Below are positions 40,622 to 49,220 of a DNA stretch of 64,000 nt, piece after piece. Numbering within the stretch: position 1 is the first letter of the stretch; every line of letters starts with the position of its first letter. The position numbers were made by a program, and so were the translations under genes. Under the pieces are notes generated by a model, which was given only the letters and a program-made list of their open reading frames with translations, did no database searches and had not been told where the DNA came from. This DNA comes from Saprospiraceae bacterium. Its GTDB lineage: Bacteria; Bacteroidota; Bacteroidia; Chitinophagales; Saprospiraceae. The stretch is from positions 124,001 to 188,000 of the forward strand of contig JANQPA010000012.1 of the NCBI GenBank assembly GCA_028285545.1. The letters are read 5' to 3'.

Positions 40622-41839
40622 CTAATGCATAGCCGTATCCGGCGCCGGCGCACTAGCATGAAAATGCTGATAAATTTTCCCGGTATAATCATCCAGCAAT
40701 TCGATAATTTTATTGCGATCAGCAGAATTCAGGATCATTCCCACATGATACTCCTTATCCAGTTTCCAGACGATCTCGGGAGCGTCAAACATAGAATAAT
40801 CTGCCTGCTCATTTTTAGATAAAGAAATAACGATTCCGGCATGATCTTTTTTGGCATCCGGAGCAGTGTATTGCTGATCCTGTAAAGCGGCAGACTCTAT
40901 TTTGGCCCATTCACTCCACAGGTTAACCCCGGAAGCGACTTCCACCATTTCGGCCAGATGAGCGCCCCCTACTCGAGAGGAAGTTTCCAAGAAATAAAAT
41001 TGTCCGTCCGCCTTATTTTTGATGTATTCAGAGTGGGAAGCACCATTTTTAAGGCCAAAAGCCTTAAGTACTTCTTCATTCAGTTTTCTTAAAGCCTTTT
41101 CATCTTCACTACCATATTCTACTGTGGCAGATCGGAAGATACCGCCACCATGAGCCACTTCAAAGGGAGTATCCAGGTATTTGGAGGATTGGCAGAAGAG
41201 CATTTCTCCATTATATTTTAAGGCATCAACATGATAGACATCTCCTGGTCGAAACTGCTCAATTAGGAAGTTATGACGTTCTTCTCCATGATCGTTTATA
41301 ACCTTCCAGGCTTCTTCGGCAGTATGTACTTTTTTGATGCCGGCGGCGGCGGCCTCAGAACGAGGTTTGATCAGCCATGGTCCCTCATGCGTATTGAGGT
41401 AATTATTGATGGCTTCATCATTAAAAAGGCTGTTGAAAACAGGAACCCGAATGCCTGCATCAGCAGCACGCATGCGCATGGCTAATTTGTCGCGAAAATG
41501 GTAGGAGGTGGTTTGTCCCATACCTGGAATACGAAAATGCTCTCTCAGGTAAGCTGCTTTTTCCACATCATAATCATCCAATGCTACGATGATGTCAATA
41601 GGGTTATTCCTAAGCAGATAGGCCACTCCTTTTAAAATTTCGAAAAGATTTTCGGGCGTATTTTCACTCTTTTCCATGTAATACATTTCATCGATGGCTT
41701 CGCGTGGCCAGGGATCATCTTTGAGTGATTCATTGGTCAGTAAAAATACCTTATGCCCCTGTTCTTTGCAGGATATAAGAAAATCAGAACCTTTAAAAAA
41801 GAAGGAAACGCATAAAAAGGTTAAGGGACGCTGATTCAT
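40622..41839 (-). CDS. ATP-grasp enzyme (carboxylate-amine/thiol ligase family)
   Basis: A 405-residue ATP-grasp protein. The N-terminal pre-ATP-grasp domain spans about 1-110 ('KVFLLTNESLKDDPWPREAI'). The ATP-grasp core begins 'RDKLAMRMRAADAGIRVPVF' and 'PWLIKPRSEAAAAGIKKV', with the ATP-binding lysine and glycine-rich loop, then 'FLIEQFRPGDVYHVDALKYN'. The metal-binding Glu/Asn block is 'FYFLETSSRVGGAHLAEMVE'. It joins an acid and an amine or thiol using ATP; substrate unknown. The leucyl aminopeptidase gene lies 9 bp upstream, so both belong to one transcript. Confidence 0.8.
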   Translation of the reverse strand: MNQRPLTFLCVSFFFKGSDFLISCKEQGHKVFLLTNESLKDDPWPREAIDEMYYMEKSENTPENLFEILKGVAYLLRNNPIDIIVALDDYDVEKAAYLREHFRIPGMGQTTSYHFRDKLAMRMRAADAGIRVPVFNSLFNDEAINNYLNTHEGPWLIKPRSEAAAAGIKKVHTAEEAWKVINDHGEERHNFLIEQFRPGDVYHVDALKYNGEMLFCQSSKYLDTPFEVAHGGGIFRSATVEYGSEDEKALRKLNEEVLKAFGLKNGASHSEYIKNKADGQFYFLETSSRVGGAHLAEMVEVASGVNLWSEWAKIESAALQDQQYTAPDAKKDHAGIVISLSKNEQADYSMFDAPEIVWKLDKEYHVGMILNSADRNKIIELLDDYTGKIYQHFHASAPAPDTAMH

Positions 41840-41848
41840 GGAAGGTGT

Positions 41849-43321
41849 CTATTTTAATGATTTTAAAAATTCAATGATCAAACGAAGTCCATAGGCTGTA
41901 GCGCTTTTTTGTTTGGAAAATTCAGCGTCGGCAAAAGCCACCCCTGCAATATCCAAATGAGCCCATTGCTCATGTTCTTCGGTAAAAAATTCGAGGAATT
42001 TGGCAGCTGTAATCCCGCCAGCCATGGGTCGGGTACCCAGATTTTTTATGTCTGCCACATCTGATTGCATCTCTTCATGGTATTCATCCCACATGGGCAA
42101 GGGCCACAAACGTTCTCCGACGGCATCTCCGGCTTCTAAAAGAGCATCTCTGAGTTCATAATTTTTTGTGAAAAGACCGGCAGCATGATATCCTAGTGTT
42201 CGGACGGTGCTTCCGGTAAGAGTTGCCAAATCCAACATGACATCAGGCTGGTATTTTTTCACCATATAAGACAATCCATCTGCCAAAATCAATCTGCCCT
42301 CAGCATCAGTGTCAATAATTTCTATCGTTTTCCCACTATAAGAATTGATCACATCACTGGGTTTGAAGGAATTAGATCCGACACTATTATCAGTAGAAGG
42401 GACCACGCCAACCACTCGATAGGGCAATTGAAGTTTGGCCGCCATTTCAACCGCGCCTAAAACGGCGGCAGCACCTCCCATATCACTTTTCATCAAGGGC
42501 ATTCCGGCCGAGGGCTTAAGAGATAAGCCTCCCGTGTCAAAAGTGACTCCTTTCCCTACCAGACCGATGGTTTTTTTGGCTTCACCAGACTTGGGCTGAT
42601 AATCCATTATGATAAAGGTAGGGGGATGATAGCTGCCCTGGTTGACCGCTAATAAACCGCCCATTCCTTCCTCTTCGATTTTTTGTTTGTCCCACACTTC
42701 AACAGGGATGTCCCATTCTTCACCAGAATTCCTAGCCCAATTACCTAGATCTACCGGTAATTTTTTATTACTGGGAGCATTCACCAGGTCCATAATTTTC
42801 ATCTGGGTTGTGGCAAAGGCCTTTCCATTATGACTTGCCTGCTGAAGTGTTGGATTATCGTCAGCTAAGATATGGAGTTGAGCTTCTTCATTAGAGAAAG
42901 GATGCGCTTCTGCTTCTTTGGTCTTAAACCGGCCAATTTTATAAATCCCAAGGAATAAGCCATTTATAGCTGCTTCCAGCAGTTTGGGCTCAGTCTCATT
43001 TAAACTTCCATGTACTAAGCTTAGGCCAAGTTTAGGTGAGAGAAATTTCACCTGTTTTTTGGAAAGGATGCGAAAAACTTTTAAGATTTTGGCAAACACC
43101 ATTTTTTTACCAAGGCCGAGAAGTATGACTTTAGCCGTACTGCCATAAATGACTTGAACCTCTCCTAATTCTCCTTTAAAATCATCTTTAAAAAAAAGGT
43201 CATTTAAGCCAAAGTCCTGGGCTATTTTTTGAAAATCAATAGTCTTCAGATCAGTCTCAGAAATTGGAATGACTATTGTTTTAATAGTTGAGGGCAGGTT
43301 TTTTGAGATGCCAATATTCAT
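41849..43321 (-). CDS. Leucyl aminopeptidase (M17 family)
   Basis: A 490-residue M17 metallopeptidase. Signature 'NTDAEGRLILADGLSY' is preceded by 'GLVGKGVTFDTGGLSLKPSA' and 'MKSDMGGAAAVLGAVEMAAK', which hold the two-metal-site Lys and Asp residues. The C-terminal end 'WAHLDIAGVAFADAEFSKQK', 'SATAYGLRLIIEFLK' is standard. It releases N-terminal residues from peptides in the cytoplasm. The N-terminal macro-like domain (1-170) is present, so it is full length. A possible -7 element TATATTTG lies far upstream (43520-43527, minus strand). Confidence 0.92.
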   Translation of the reverse strand: MNIGISKNLPSTIKTIVIPISETDLKTIDFQKIAQDFGLNDLFFKDDFKGELGEVQVIYGSTAKVILLGLGKKMVFAKILKVFRILSKKQVKFLSPKLGLSLVHGSLNETEPKLLEAAINGLFLGIYKIGRFKTKEAEAHPFSNEEAQLHILADDNPTLQQASHNGKAFATTQMKIMDLVNAPSNKKLPVDLGNWARNSGEEWDIPVEVWDKQKIEEEGMGGLLAVNQGSYHPPTFIIMDYQPKSGEAKKTIGLVGKGVTFDTGGLSLKPSAGMPLMKSDMGGAAAVLGAVEMAAKLQLPYRVVGVVPSTDNSVGSNSFKPSDVINSYSGKTIEIIDTDAEGRLILADGLSYMVKKYQPDVMLDLATLTGSTVRTLGYHAAGLFTKNYELRDALLEAGDAVGERLWPLPMWDEYHEEMQSDVADIKNLGTRPMAGGITAAKFLEFFTEEHEQWAHLDIAGVAFADAEFSKQKSATAYGLRLIIEFLKSLK

Positions 43322-43532
43322 CGTGCTCAGAATTTAAATCAATCCTCCTGTTCTCAGAAGCGGATTTTTATTTAATAAAGTTTTTTGGGTACCGAATACT
43401 GCTGATAATACTTTTGGCTAAAACTCCTGTAGTTGTGAAACATACTTCTACTTGGGCGTTCAAGCTTCAAAATATCACAGGAAAAAGTGGAGGCCGTCAA
43501 ATAGAGGACGAAAGTACAACAAATATATTTAA

Positions 43533-44624
43533 TTATTTAAAAAACAACCAGTCAACTGCTCTTGGAAACTCTTCTCCCCATCTGATTTCATTGTGTTGGC
43601 CGTGGGGGTCTACATTCAGTTCAAAGTCGAGTTTGGCTCCACTTCCTTGCTTCTGTAGAGCAGATTTAAAGCGTTTTAGATTGGGAATCATATTGACGCT
43701 TTCAGCTTCCCCTCCATATAAATATATTTTAGTATCCTGACCTTTATTTAGATTAATGGAGTGAAAATGTATTTTTGGAGCCACCCATAGGGAAGGAGAG
43801 AATATCATCAATTTGGAGTAAACTTCAGGATACATCAACCCAGCATAAATAGAGATTAAGCCTCCCATCGAACTACCTCCAATTCCAGTATGATGACGAT
43901 CTTTAATGGTTCGATATTGGCTATCTACATAGGGTTTCAGTATCTCGGTTAAAAAGCGAACATATAATTTGCCATAGCCACTTCCCAATCGGGTATTCGA
44001 ACTAGGAGTAAATTCTTTAATTCGATCGGCTTCTGCATGATCTATGGCAATGACAATAATATCCCCCTTTCCTTGTTCTGCCATATGAGCCAGCTTTTTG
44101 TCTACTCCCCAATTGCCAAAAGGTGCATATTCATCAAAAAGGTTTTGGCCATCCTGTAAGTACAAAACTGGATATTGTTTTTCAGTCTGATGATAATCAT
44201 GTGGCAATAAAGCTGTGATGCGGCGTGTTTTTACATGCTCTGGCATTTCAAGAACGTCAGGAAAGATCTCAATTATCGGCAAAAAAGATTCCTGATAAGC
44301 TACCTCAATTCCCATCCAGTGATTCACCTTATCTTTTACAATTTTTTGATCATAAAAAGCGGTCCGGTTAGGTACACCATTACCATCTTCGTTTAATTCT
44401 ACCCGATCCCAGTTTCCTCTGGTATATTTATATTTAATTGTTTTAGGAAGGAGAGATGGATCTGGAAAAAGGAGGCGATAAAGGTCAGTGCCTATCTTTT
44501 CCATTTGATATTTTTGATCGTTAGCATTCCAATCGTTAAAATTACCGGATAAATAGATAGGAGCGTCGCCACTATTGGGGGCTTCCAATAAAAATTCTAG
44601 TGCTTCGTCGGTTGTAGATCCCAA
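43533..44624 (-). CDS. Esterase D/enterochelin-esterase-like protein with N-terminal CBM48-like domain
   Basis: A 363-residue protein with a TTG start at 44624. Residues about 8-95 resemble a starch-binding CBM20/48-type beta domain ('IYLSGNFNDWNANDQKYQME', 'KTIKYKYTRGNWDRVELNED'). Residues about 125-360 form an alpha/beta hydrolase of the esterase-D family: 'ALLPHDYHQTEKQYPVLYLQ', 'DGQNLFDE', nucleophile elbow 'GIGGSSMGGLIS' (GxSxG) and catalytic His in 'DPHGQHNEIRW'. No signal peptide is visible. It may act on a carbohydrate ester. It precedes a ROK sugar kinase gene on the opposite strand. Confidence 0.8.
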   Translation of the reverse strand: MGSTTDEALEFLLEAPNSGDAPIYLSGNFNDWNANDQKYQMEKIGTDLYRLLFPDPSLLPKTIKYKYTRGNWDRVELNEDGNGVPNRTAFYDQKIVKDKVNHWMGIEVAYQESFLPIIEIFPDVLEMPEHVKTRRITALLPHDYHQTEKQYPVLYLQDGQNLFDEYAPFGNWGVDKKLAHMAEQGKGDIIVIAIDHAEADRIKEFTPSSNTRLGSGYGKLYVRFLTEILKPYVDSQYRTIKDRHHTGIGGSSMGGLISIYAGLMYPEVYSKLMIFSPSLWVAPKIHFHSINLNKGQDTKIYLYGGEAESVNMIPNLKRFKSALQKQGSGAKLDFELNVDPHGQHNEIRWGEEFPRAVDWLFFK

Positions 44625-45117
44625 AAGTCTGTATTAAGTTAAAAAAAGTAGAAAGCAAAAGGTAAAAAGTAGAAGGACATTAGGCTTTTTACAATTTAAA
44701 TTCTACATGCTTTGAGCACATAAATATAATACTAATTCTACTTCTAAAAGGTTCGATTTTTAGATTTCAAAAAACCAAATTTCAAATCTCTTTTGTGAAA
44801 CTCTGACAATCTCTTATTTTCGTGGGGTTAATATGAGTCATCGGGAATTTTTAATTTATTCAGAAAATGAGATAGATAGAGACAACTAGAAATAAATAGA
44901 GACAAATTGTTATTCGATCAAATCATCTTATGTTTTAAGGGGCGATCTAAAACTATTAGGATCTTTTACAGGATAAAAAGACAATATATCTCTACTTATT
45001 AGCCATTTATCTCCAATTATCTCTCGTTTTCTTTGAATTAGATTAATATTTCCCAGAATTATATTTTCAGACATGAATCGTGTTAACCCTTATGTATGAA
45101 ACTCAAAATCATTTCTT
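44625..45117. other. 493-bp intergenic region with inverted decameric repeats
   Basis: Two blocks of the decameric family: GAGATAGATA, GAGACAACTA, GAAATAAATA, GAGACAAATT (44869-44908), and an inverted partner with ATCTCTACTTATT/TTATCTCCAATTATCTCTC at about 44988-45032. Otherwise AT-rich, with no ORF or promoter I can support for the divergent genes. Confidence 0.55.
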
Positions 45118-46029
45118 ATGCCACAAAATGAGCTCCTTTGGGGCATTGATCTTGGAGGTACCAAGATTGAAGGTGTCGTTTTAAAGAATGAGGCACCATT
45201 TGATATACTCTGCAGGATGCGAGTACCTACAGAAAAACAAAAAGGTTATGATCATATCATTGGTCGGATTGCCGAGTTAATCGGATTGATGAAAAAAGAG
45301 GTAGGAGCTTCTCCCCAATACCTCGGCATGGGTACTCCCGGAGCCTACGATCCAATTTCAGGGCATCACAAAAACAGTAATACCACCTCATTAAATGGCC
45401 GACCTTTTAAAGCTGATCTTGAAAAGACTCTAGGATTCCCTACACGAATGGCTAATGATGCCAATTGTTTCGCCATTGCCGAAGCGAAAATGGGAGTTGT
45501 CCCAGATCATTTACCCAACGCACAAGTTGTATTTGGGGTAATTATGGGTACTGGAGTAGGTGGCGGAGTAGTTGTCAATGGCAAGGTCATTAATGGCCGC
45601 CAGGGTATTGCCGGCGAGTGGGGGCATAATCATCTTTGCGATTCAGGAGGGGCTTGTTATTGTGGCAAGATTGGCTGCACCGAAACGATTATCTCAGGGC
45701 CGGCTCTGGAACGATATTATAAGAGTATTTCCGGAAAAGATAAAAAGCTAAAGGACATTTATCAGGATCACCTAAGCAATAGTGACCCCAATTCTTCTAA
45801 AACCATTAGCCGCTTACTAGATTATTTTGGCAGAGGAATGGCTTCCATTATTAATATGCTGGACCCAGATGCTATTGTTTTGGGAGGTGGAGTAGGAAAT
45901 ATTGACCTTTTATATACTGAAGGAGTAAAATCTGCTGAAAAACACGTTTTTAATCCTGGTTTGGATACGCTTTTTTTGAAACCTAAATTGGGAGATAGTG
46001 CAGGTGTTTTCGGGGCGGCATTTCTTTAG
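45118..46029 (+). CDS. ROK-family sugar kinase
   Basis: A 303-residue ROK kinase. 'WGIDLGGTKIEGVVL' is the phosphate-1 motif. 'NDANCFAIAEAKMG' includes the catalytic Asp. 'IMGTGVGGGVVVNGKVINGR' is phosphate-2. 'GEWGHNHLCDSGGACYCGKI', 'GCTETIISGPALE' is the zinc-binding ROK signature with the CxCGxxGCxE cysteines. The final 'DPDAIVLGGGVGN' is the adenosine motif. It is most like fructokinase/glucokinase-type ROK enzymes phosphorylating hexoses. Its stop codon lies in a long inverted repeat shared with the convergent MGMT gene. Confidence 0.9.
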   Translation: MPQNELLWGIDLGGTKIEGVVLKNEAPFDILCRMRVPTEKQKGYDHIIGRIAELIGLMKKEVGASPQYLGMGTPGAYDPISGHHKNSNTTSLNGRPFKADLEKTLGFPTRMANDANCFAIAEAKMGVVPDHLPNAQVVFGVIMGTGVGGGVVVNGKVINGRQGIAGEWGHNHLCDSGGACYCGKIGCTETIISGPALERYYKSISGKDKKLKDIYQDHLSNSDPNSSKTISRLLDYFGRGMASIINMLDPDAIVLGGGVGNIDLLYTEGVKSAEKHVFNPGLDTLFLKPKLGDSAGVFGAAFL

Positions 46030-46083
46030 TTGATAGTTGTTAGTTGATAGGGAATAAGCTATTAACTAACAACTATTAACTAA
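46026..46083. terminator. 25-bp stem covering both stop codons of convergent genes
   Basis: Left arm 46026-46050 (starting TTAGTTGATAGTTG) and right arm 46059-46083 (ending TATTAACTAA) pair over 25 positions with two G-T pairs, around the 8-nt loop GGAATAAG. It contains the ROK stop (46027-46029) and the MGMT stop (46080-46082). No T tract follows. It probably acts as a bidirectional 3'-end hairpin. Confidence 0.6.
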
Positions 46084-46568
46084 AAAAGGCTTCCCTGTCG
46101 AGCAAAGCTCATAGGGTTTTCCAGTTCAAGAAGCCGGCGTTTCATATCCAGGCCATAAAAATACCCTTGCAATTGCCCACTTTTTGCAATAACACGATGA
46201 CAGGGTACAATAATAGCGATGGGATTATTGCGATTGGCCAAGCCAACTGCTCTTACCGCTAATGGATTATTTATCTTTTCAGCCAATGCAGAATAAGAAG
46301 TAGTATGTCCATAAGGGACCTTTAATAGTTCACGCCACACAGATTTATTAAATTCAGAGCGGTCACTCCAATCTAGCTGAAGGCTAAAATGTTTTCTTTC
46401 TTGATTAAAATACTCGGTAAGTTGTTGATAACAGTCCTGAAGCACTTCAGGCACTTCTACCTGAAGACATGGGGATTTATCAACCAGTTTCACGGATCTG
46501 ATGCCTTCTTCACTTCCGGTGATTTCAAAGCATCCAAAGGGTGTCGGACAATAAGCCGAGACAATCAT
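46080..46568 (-). CDS. Methylated-DNA-[protein]-cysteine S-methyltransferase (MGMT/Ogt)
   Basis: A 162-residue O6-alkylguanine-DNA alkyltransferase. Active site 'IIVPCHRVI' with acceptor Cys123, preceded by the DNA-binding helix 'VRAVGLANRNNP' (arginine finger and recognition helix) and the conserved 'VPYGHTTSYSALAEKI'. The C-terminal 'GYFYGLDMKRRLLELE' is standard. It transfers alkyl groups from guanine O6 to its own cysteine in a single-use reaction. The N-terminal domain lacks the Ada metal-site cysteines, so this is a stand-alone Ogt-type protein. Confidence 0.92.
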   Translation of the reverse strand: MIVSAYCPTPFGCFEITGSEEGIRSVKLVDKSPCLQVEVPEVLQDCYQQLTEYFNQERKHFSLQLDWSDRSEFNKSVWRELLKVPYGHTTSYSALAEKINNPLAVRAVGLANRNNPIAIIVPCHRVIAKSGQLQGYFYGLDMKRRLLELENPMSFARQGSLF

Positions 46569-46616
46569 ATCAGTATCAGTTTAATCTATATAAAGATACA
46601 TAAGATAAAGGAGAAT

Positions 46617-46669
46617 AGAAATAATAATCGAGGCAAGTTGTGGTGCAATTTGCCTCGATTATTATTTCT
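46617..46669 (-). terminator. Intrinsic terminator of the his genes
   Basis: 20-bp perfect stem (AGAAATAATAATCGAGGCAA at 46617-46636, complement at 46650-46669) with 13-nt loop, directly after the hisIE stop. The core is GC-rich, and the outer part is A-rich on one arm and T-rich on the other, so it can terminate on either strand. Confidence 0.85.
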
Positions 46670-46670
46670 T

Positions 46671-47267
46671 TTACTTATGCCTTTCTTTTAAAATGTCTAC
46701 AACCTCTTCTAATTGATACCCTTTTGCCGTCAATAATACCAGATAATGATACATTAGATCAGCAGCTTCATTAAGAAAAAGGTCCTTGTTATCATCCTTT
46801 GCCTCAATAACTAGCTCCACAGCTTCTTCTCCCACTTTTTGAGCCACTTTATTTATTCCACGCTGGAAAAGTTTTGAAGTATAGGACTGTTCCGAGGGGT
46901 TTTCTTTACGATCTTGAATGACCTTTTGAAGATGGCGGAGAAAATTTGAATCTATATTTGGCTCATCAAAGCAAGTATCTGATCCTGTATGGCATACTGG
47001 TCCTACAGGGTCTACTCTTATTAAAAGTGTATCCTTATCACAATCTATTTTTATGGATTTGAGGAGGAGAAAGTTTCCTGATGTTTCTCCTTTGGTCCAT
47101 AAACGTTGTTTGCTTCTGCTGAAGAAGGTTACTTTTTTATCTGCTAATGTCTGTTCAAGGGACTCTTTGCTCATATACCCCAACATCAACACCTGGGTGG
47201 TTTTATCATCCTGAATAATGGCAGGAATTAGGCCATCACCTTTTGAAAAATCTAGTTGTTCCAGCAT
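46671..47267 (-). CDS. hisIE: Bifunctional phosphoribosyl-AMP cyclohydrolase / phosphoribosyl-ATP pyrophosphatase
   Basis: A 198-residue HisIE fusion for steps 2 and 3 of histidine synthesis. The N-terminal HisI part has 'DKKVTFFSRSKQRLWTKGET', then 'SGNFLLLKSIKIDCDKDTLL' and the zinc cysteines in 'GPVCHTGSDTCF'. The C-terminal HisE part (about 110-198) has 'KLFQRGINKVAQKVGEEAVE' and 'EAADLMYHYLVLL', the metal-binding helices. It is 29 bp after hisF, last gene of the run, with a strong terminator behind it. Confidence 0.95.
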   Translation of the reverse strand: MLEQLDFSKGDGLIPAIIQDDKTTQVLMLGYMSKESLEQTLADKKVTFFSRSKQRLWTKGETSGNFLLLKSIKIDCDKDTLLIRVDPVGPVCHTGSDTCFDEPNIDSNFLRHLQKVIQDRKENPSEQSYTSKLFQRGINKVAQKVGEEAVELVIEAKDDNKDLFLNEAADLMYHYLVLLTAKGYQLEEVVDILKERHK

Positions 47268-47296
47268 TATATATTATTCTTAGTCAAATGGAGATT

Positions 47297-48052
47297 TTAC
47301 AATCGTACAGCGATTCCGTTATCCTTTAAATGACGCTTAAGATCCATAATTTCTATTTCCCGAAAATGGAAGATGCTTGCCGCCAGGCCGGCGTCAGCTT
47401 TCCCTTGAGTAAATACATCTACAAAATGATCCATATTTCCGGCTCCTCCAGAGGCTATAACAGGGATGCTGACCAAATCTGAAACTTGCGCCGTGATATC
47501 ATTAGCAAAACCACCTTTGGTGCCATCATGATTCATGGAGGTAAACAAAATCTCGCCTGCACCGCGTTCTTCACTTTCTTTAACCCAATCCAATAGTCGC
47601 AGTTCAGTTTGTTTTCTTCCGCCACTTAAAAAGACAATCCACTCACCATCAATATATTTAGCATCAACTGCAACTACTACAAATTGGCTTCCAAAATTTT
47701 TTGCTAATTGTTCTATCAGGTTTGGGTTGCGAACAGCAGCTGAGTTTATAGATATTTTATCTGCTCCTGATTCAAGTAATATTTCGACATCTTCAACAGA
47801 AGCAATACCTCCACCAATGGTAAAGGGTATGTTCAAATTTCCGGCTATTTTTCTTGCTAGAGCCGAGAGGGTTTTTCTCTTTTCATGGGTAGCTGTGATA
47901 TCTAAAAACACCAACTCATCAGCTCCTTTTTCACTGTAAAGTGCTCCAAGTTCGACGGGATCTCCTGCATCAATGAGGTTCACAAAGTTGACCCCTTTGA
48001 CGGTACGTCCATCTTTTATGTCTAAACAGGGTATGATTCTTTTTGCTAGCAT
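47297..48052 (-). CDS. hisF: Imidazole glycerol phosphate synthase, cyclase subunit
   Basis: A 251-residue HisF TIM barrel. '[20 protein letters not shown]' at the N-terminus carries catalytic Asp11. '[20 protein letters not shown]', '[11 protein letters not shown]' and 'VVAVDAK' (second catalytic Asp) follow, with '[15 protein letters not shown]' near the end. It forms imidazole glycerol phosphate and AICAR from PRFAR and ammonia. Ammonia should come from HisH, which is not adjacent in this window. Confidence 0.96.
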   Translation of the reverse strand: MLAKRIIPCLDIKDGRTVKGVNFVNLIDAGDPVELGALYSEKGADELVFLDITATHEKRKTLSALARKIAGNLNIPFTIGGGIASVEDVEILLESGADKISINSAAVRNPNLIEQLAKNFGSQFVVVAVDAKYIDGEWIVFLSGGRKQTELRLLDWVKESEERGAGEILFTSMNHDGTKGGFANDITAQVSDLVSIPVIASGGAGNMDHFVDVFTQGKADAGLAASIFHFREIEIMDLKRHLKDNGIAVRL

Positions 48053-48107
48053 TGACTGTATTTTATTCCTTCATTAAGGCTATTGGAAGCTAAGTAAATT
48101 TTAAGTG

Positions 48108-48821
48108 TTAGAATTTACTCAAAGCATTCAAAGGGATATTTCCTTCATAAATGGCTTTCCCGATAATGGCTCCAAAACAGCCCAACGATTTAAGGTTTTC
48201 AAGCTCATCTAAGGTCGTAACACCTCCGCTGGCGATGAGTTTAAGGTCTGGCAAATCTTCGCGGATTTTTTTATAAGTGCTGATGGCACTTCCTTGTAAA
48301 AGACCATCTTTGGACACATCTGTAGATATTGAATATTGGATGCCTTTTTTCACATAATCTTTCAGGAAGTTAAAAAGTTCCAAATCACTATTTTCCTGCC
48401 AGCCACTAACGGCAATCTTTCCATCTTTAAAGTCGGCCCCCAGAATAATTCGATCAGCACCATATTTTTCTAACCAGCTAAGAAAAAGATTTGGATTTTT
48501 GACGGCTACTGTTCCTCCTGTAATTTGTTGAGCACCACTTTCAAAGGCAATATGTAAATCTTCGTTTGACTTCAATCCACCTCCAAAATCAATTTGAAGG
48601 GAAGTTTGGGAGGCTATTTTATCCAATACTTTATAATTGATTATCCTTTTGGCTTTGGCACCATCCAAATCTACCAGATGCAAACGAGCCAGGCCAGCAC
48701 CTTCAAATGCTTTGGCAACTTCCAAGGGATCTTCATTATAGACCTTTTTCTGATTATAATCTCCCTGGGTCAAGCGTACGCATTTACCCTCTATAATATC
48801 TATTGCCGGAATAATATACAT
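48108..48821 (-). CDS. hisA: ProFAR isomerase
   Basis: A 237-residue HisA TIM barrel. 'IIPAIDIIEGKCVRLTQGDY' gives the catalytic Asp8, 'LQIDFGGGLKSNEDLHIAFE' follows, and 'YSISTDVSKDGLLQG' holds the second Asp. 'LKLIASGGVTTLDELENLKS' closes the barrel. It catalyses the Amadori isomerisation of ProFAR before HisF. It is the first gene of a hisA-hisF-hisIE run. A good -7 element lies 21 bp upstream of the ATG, and a 26-bp palindrome sits just beyond it. Confidence 0.95.
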   Translation of the reverse strand: MYIIPAIDIIEGKCVRLTQGDYNQKKVYNEDPLEVAKAFEGAGLARLHLVDLDGAKAKRIINYKVLDKIASQTSLQIDFGGGLKSNEDLHIAFESGAQQITGGTVAVKNPNLFLSWLEKYGADRIILGADFKDGKIAVSGWQENSDLELFNFLKDYVKKGIQYSISTDVSKDGLLQGSAISTYKKIREDLPDLKLIASGGVTTLDELENLKSLGCFGAIIGKAIYEGNIPLNALSKF

Positions 48822-48841
48822 AAGGCTTATTTTAAAAGTGG

Positions 48842-48849
48842 CAAAGGTA
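48842..48849 (-). promoter_or_regulatory. Candidate -7 element of hisA
   Basis: Minus-strand TACCTTTG matches TAnnTTTG exactly and would start transcription about 14 nt before the hisA ATG. A -33 TTG is not obvious; the palindrome at 48865-48890 occupies that area. Confidence 0.5.
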
Positions 48850-48864
48850 GTGGAAATTAGTTAG

Positions 48865-48890
48865 ACATGTCATGTCTAGATATGACATGT
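48865..48890. promoter_or_regulatory. 26-bp palindrome, copy 1 (hisA side)
   Basis: A near-perfect palindrome beginning ACATGTCATGTCTAGA and ending ATGACATGT; the two arms differ at one symmetric pair. An identical 26-mer is found at 49143-49168. A looser relative (GGACATGACATGTCT...GACCTGTC) follows at 48902-48931. Position relative to the hisA -7 box suggests an operator. Confidence 0.65.
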
Positions 48891-49142
48891 ACCTAAAATT
48901 TGGACATGACATGTCTAAGAAATGACCTGTCTATTTCTTTGTCAGTCGAGCAAACAAAGGAAAAGGAAAGAAAAATTTAATGATTCCTGATAAAACCACC
49001 TTCAATCAATTAGATCATAATTAACTAATAATCAATTAATTAAAAAGAAAACAATCTAAAAATCTAATCAAACTGCAAAGCTTTTCAAGAATTTACGGAA
49101 ACACTAATAAATATTCCAAAATTCTAATAATTTTGAGTATCT
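48891..49142. other. AT-rich spacer between two identical palindromes
   Basis: About 250 bp, strongly AT-rich, holding the looser palindrome relative at 48902-48931 and no ORF. It is the middle of the divergent hisA / zinc-ribbon gene intergenic region. Confidence 0.5.
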
Positions 49143-49168
49143 ACATGTCATGTCTAGATATGACATGT
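49143..49168. promoter_or_regulatory. 26-bp palindrome, copy 2 (zinc-ribbon gene side)
   Basis: Exact copy of the 26-mer at 48865-48890, located 53 bp before the ATG at 49221. Together the two copies bracket the divergent intergenic region, one facing each gene. Confidence 0.65.
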
Positions 49169-49220
49169 CTTTTATATCGGCAAATAACTATAACTAATTT
49201 TCGCCCTAAGCTAAATAAGT

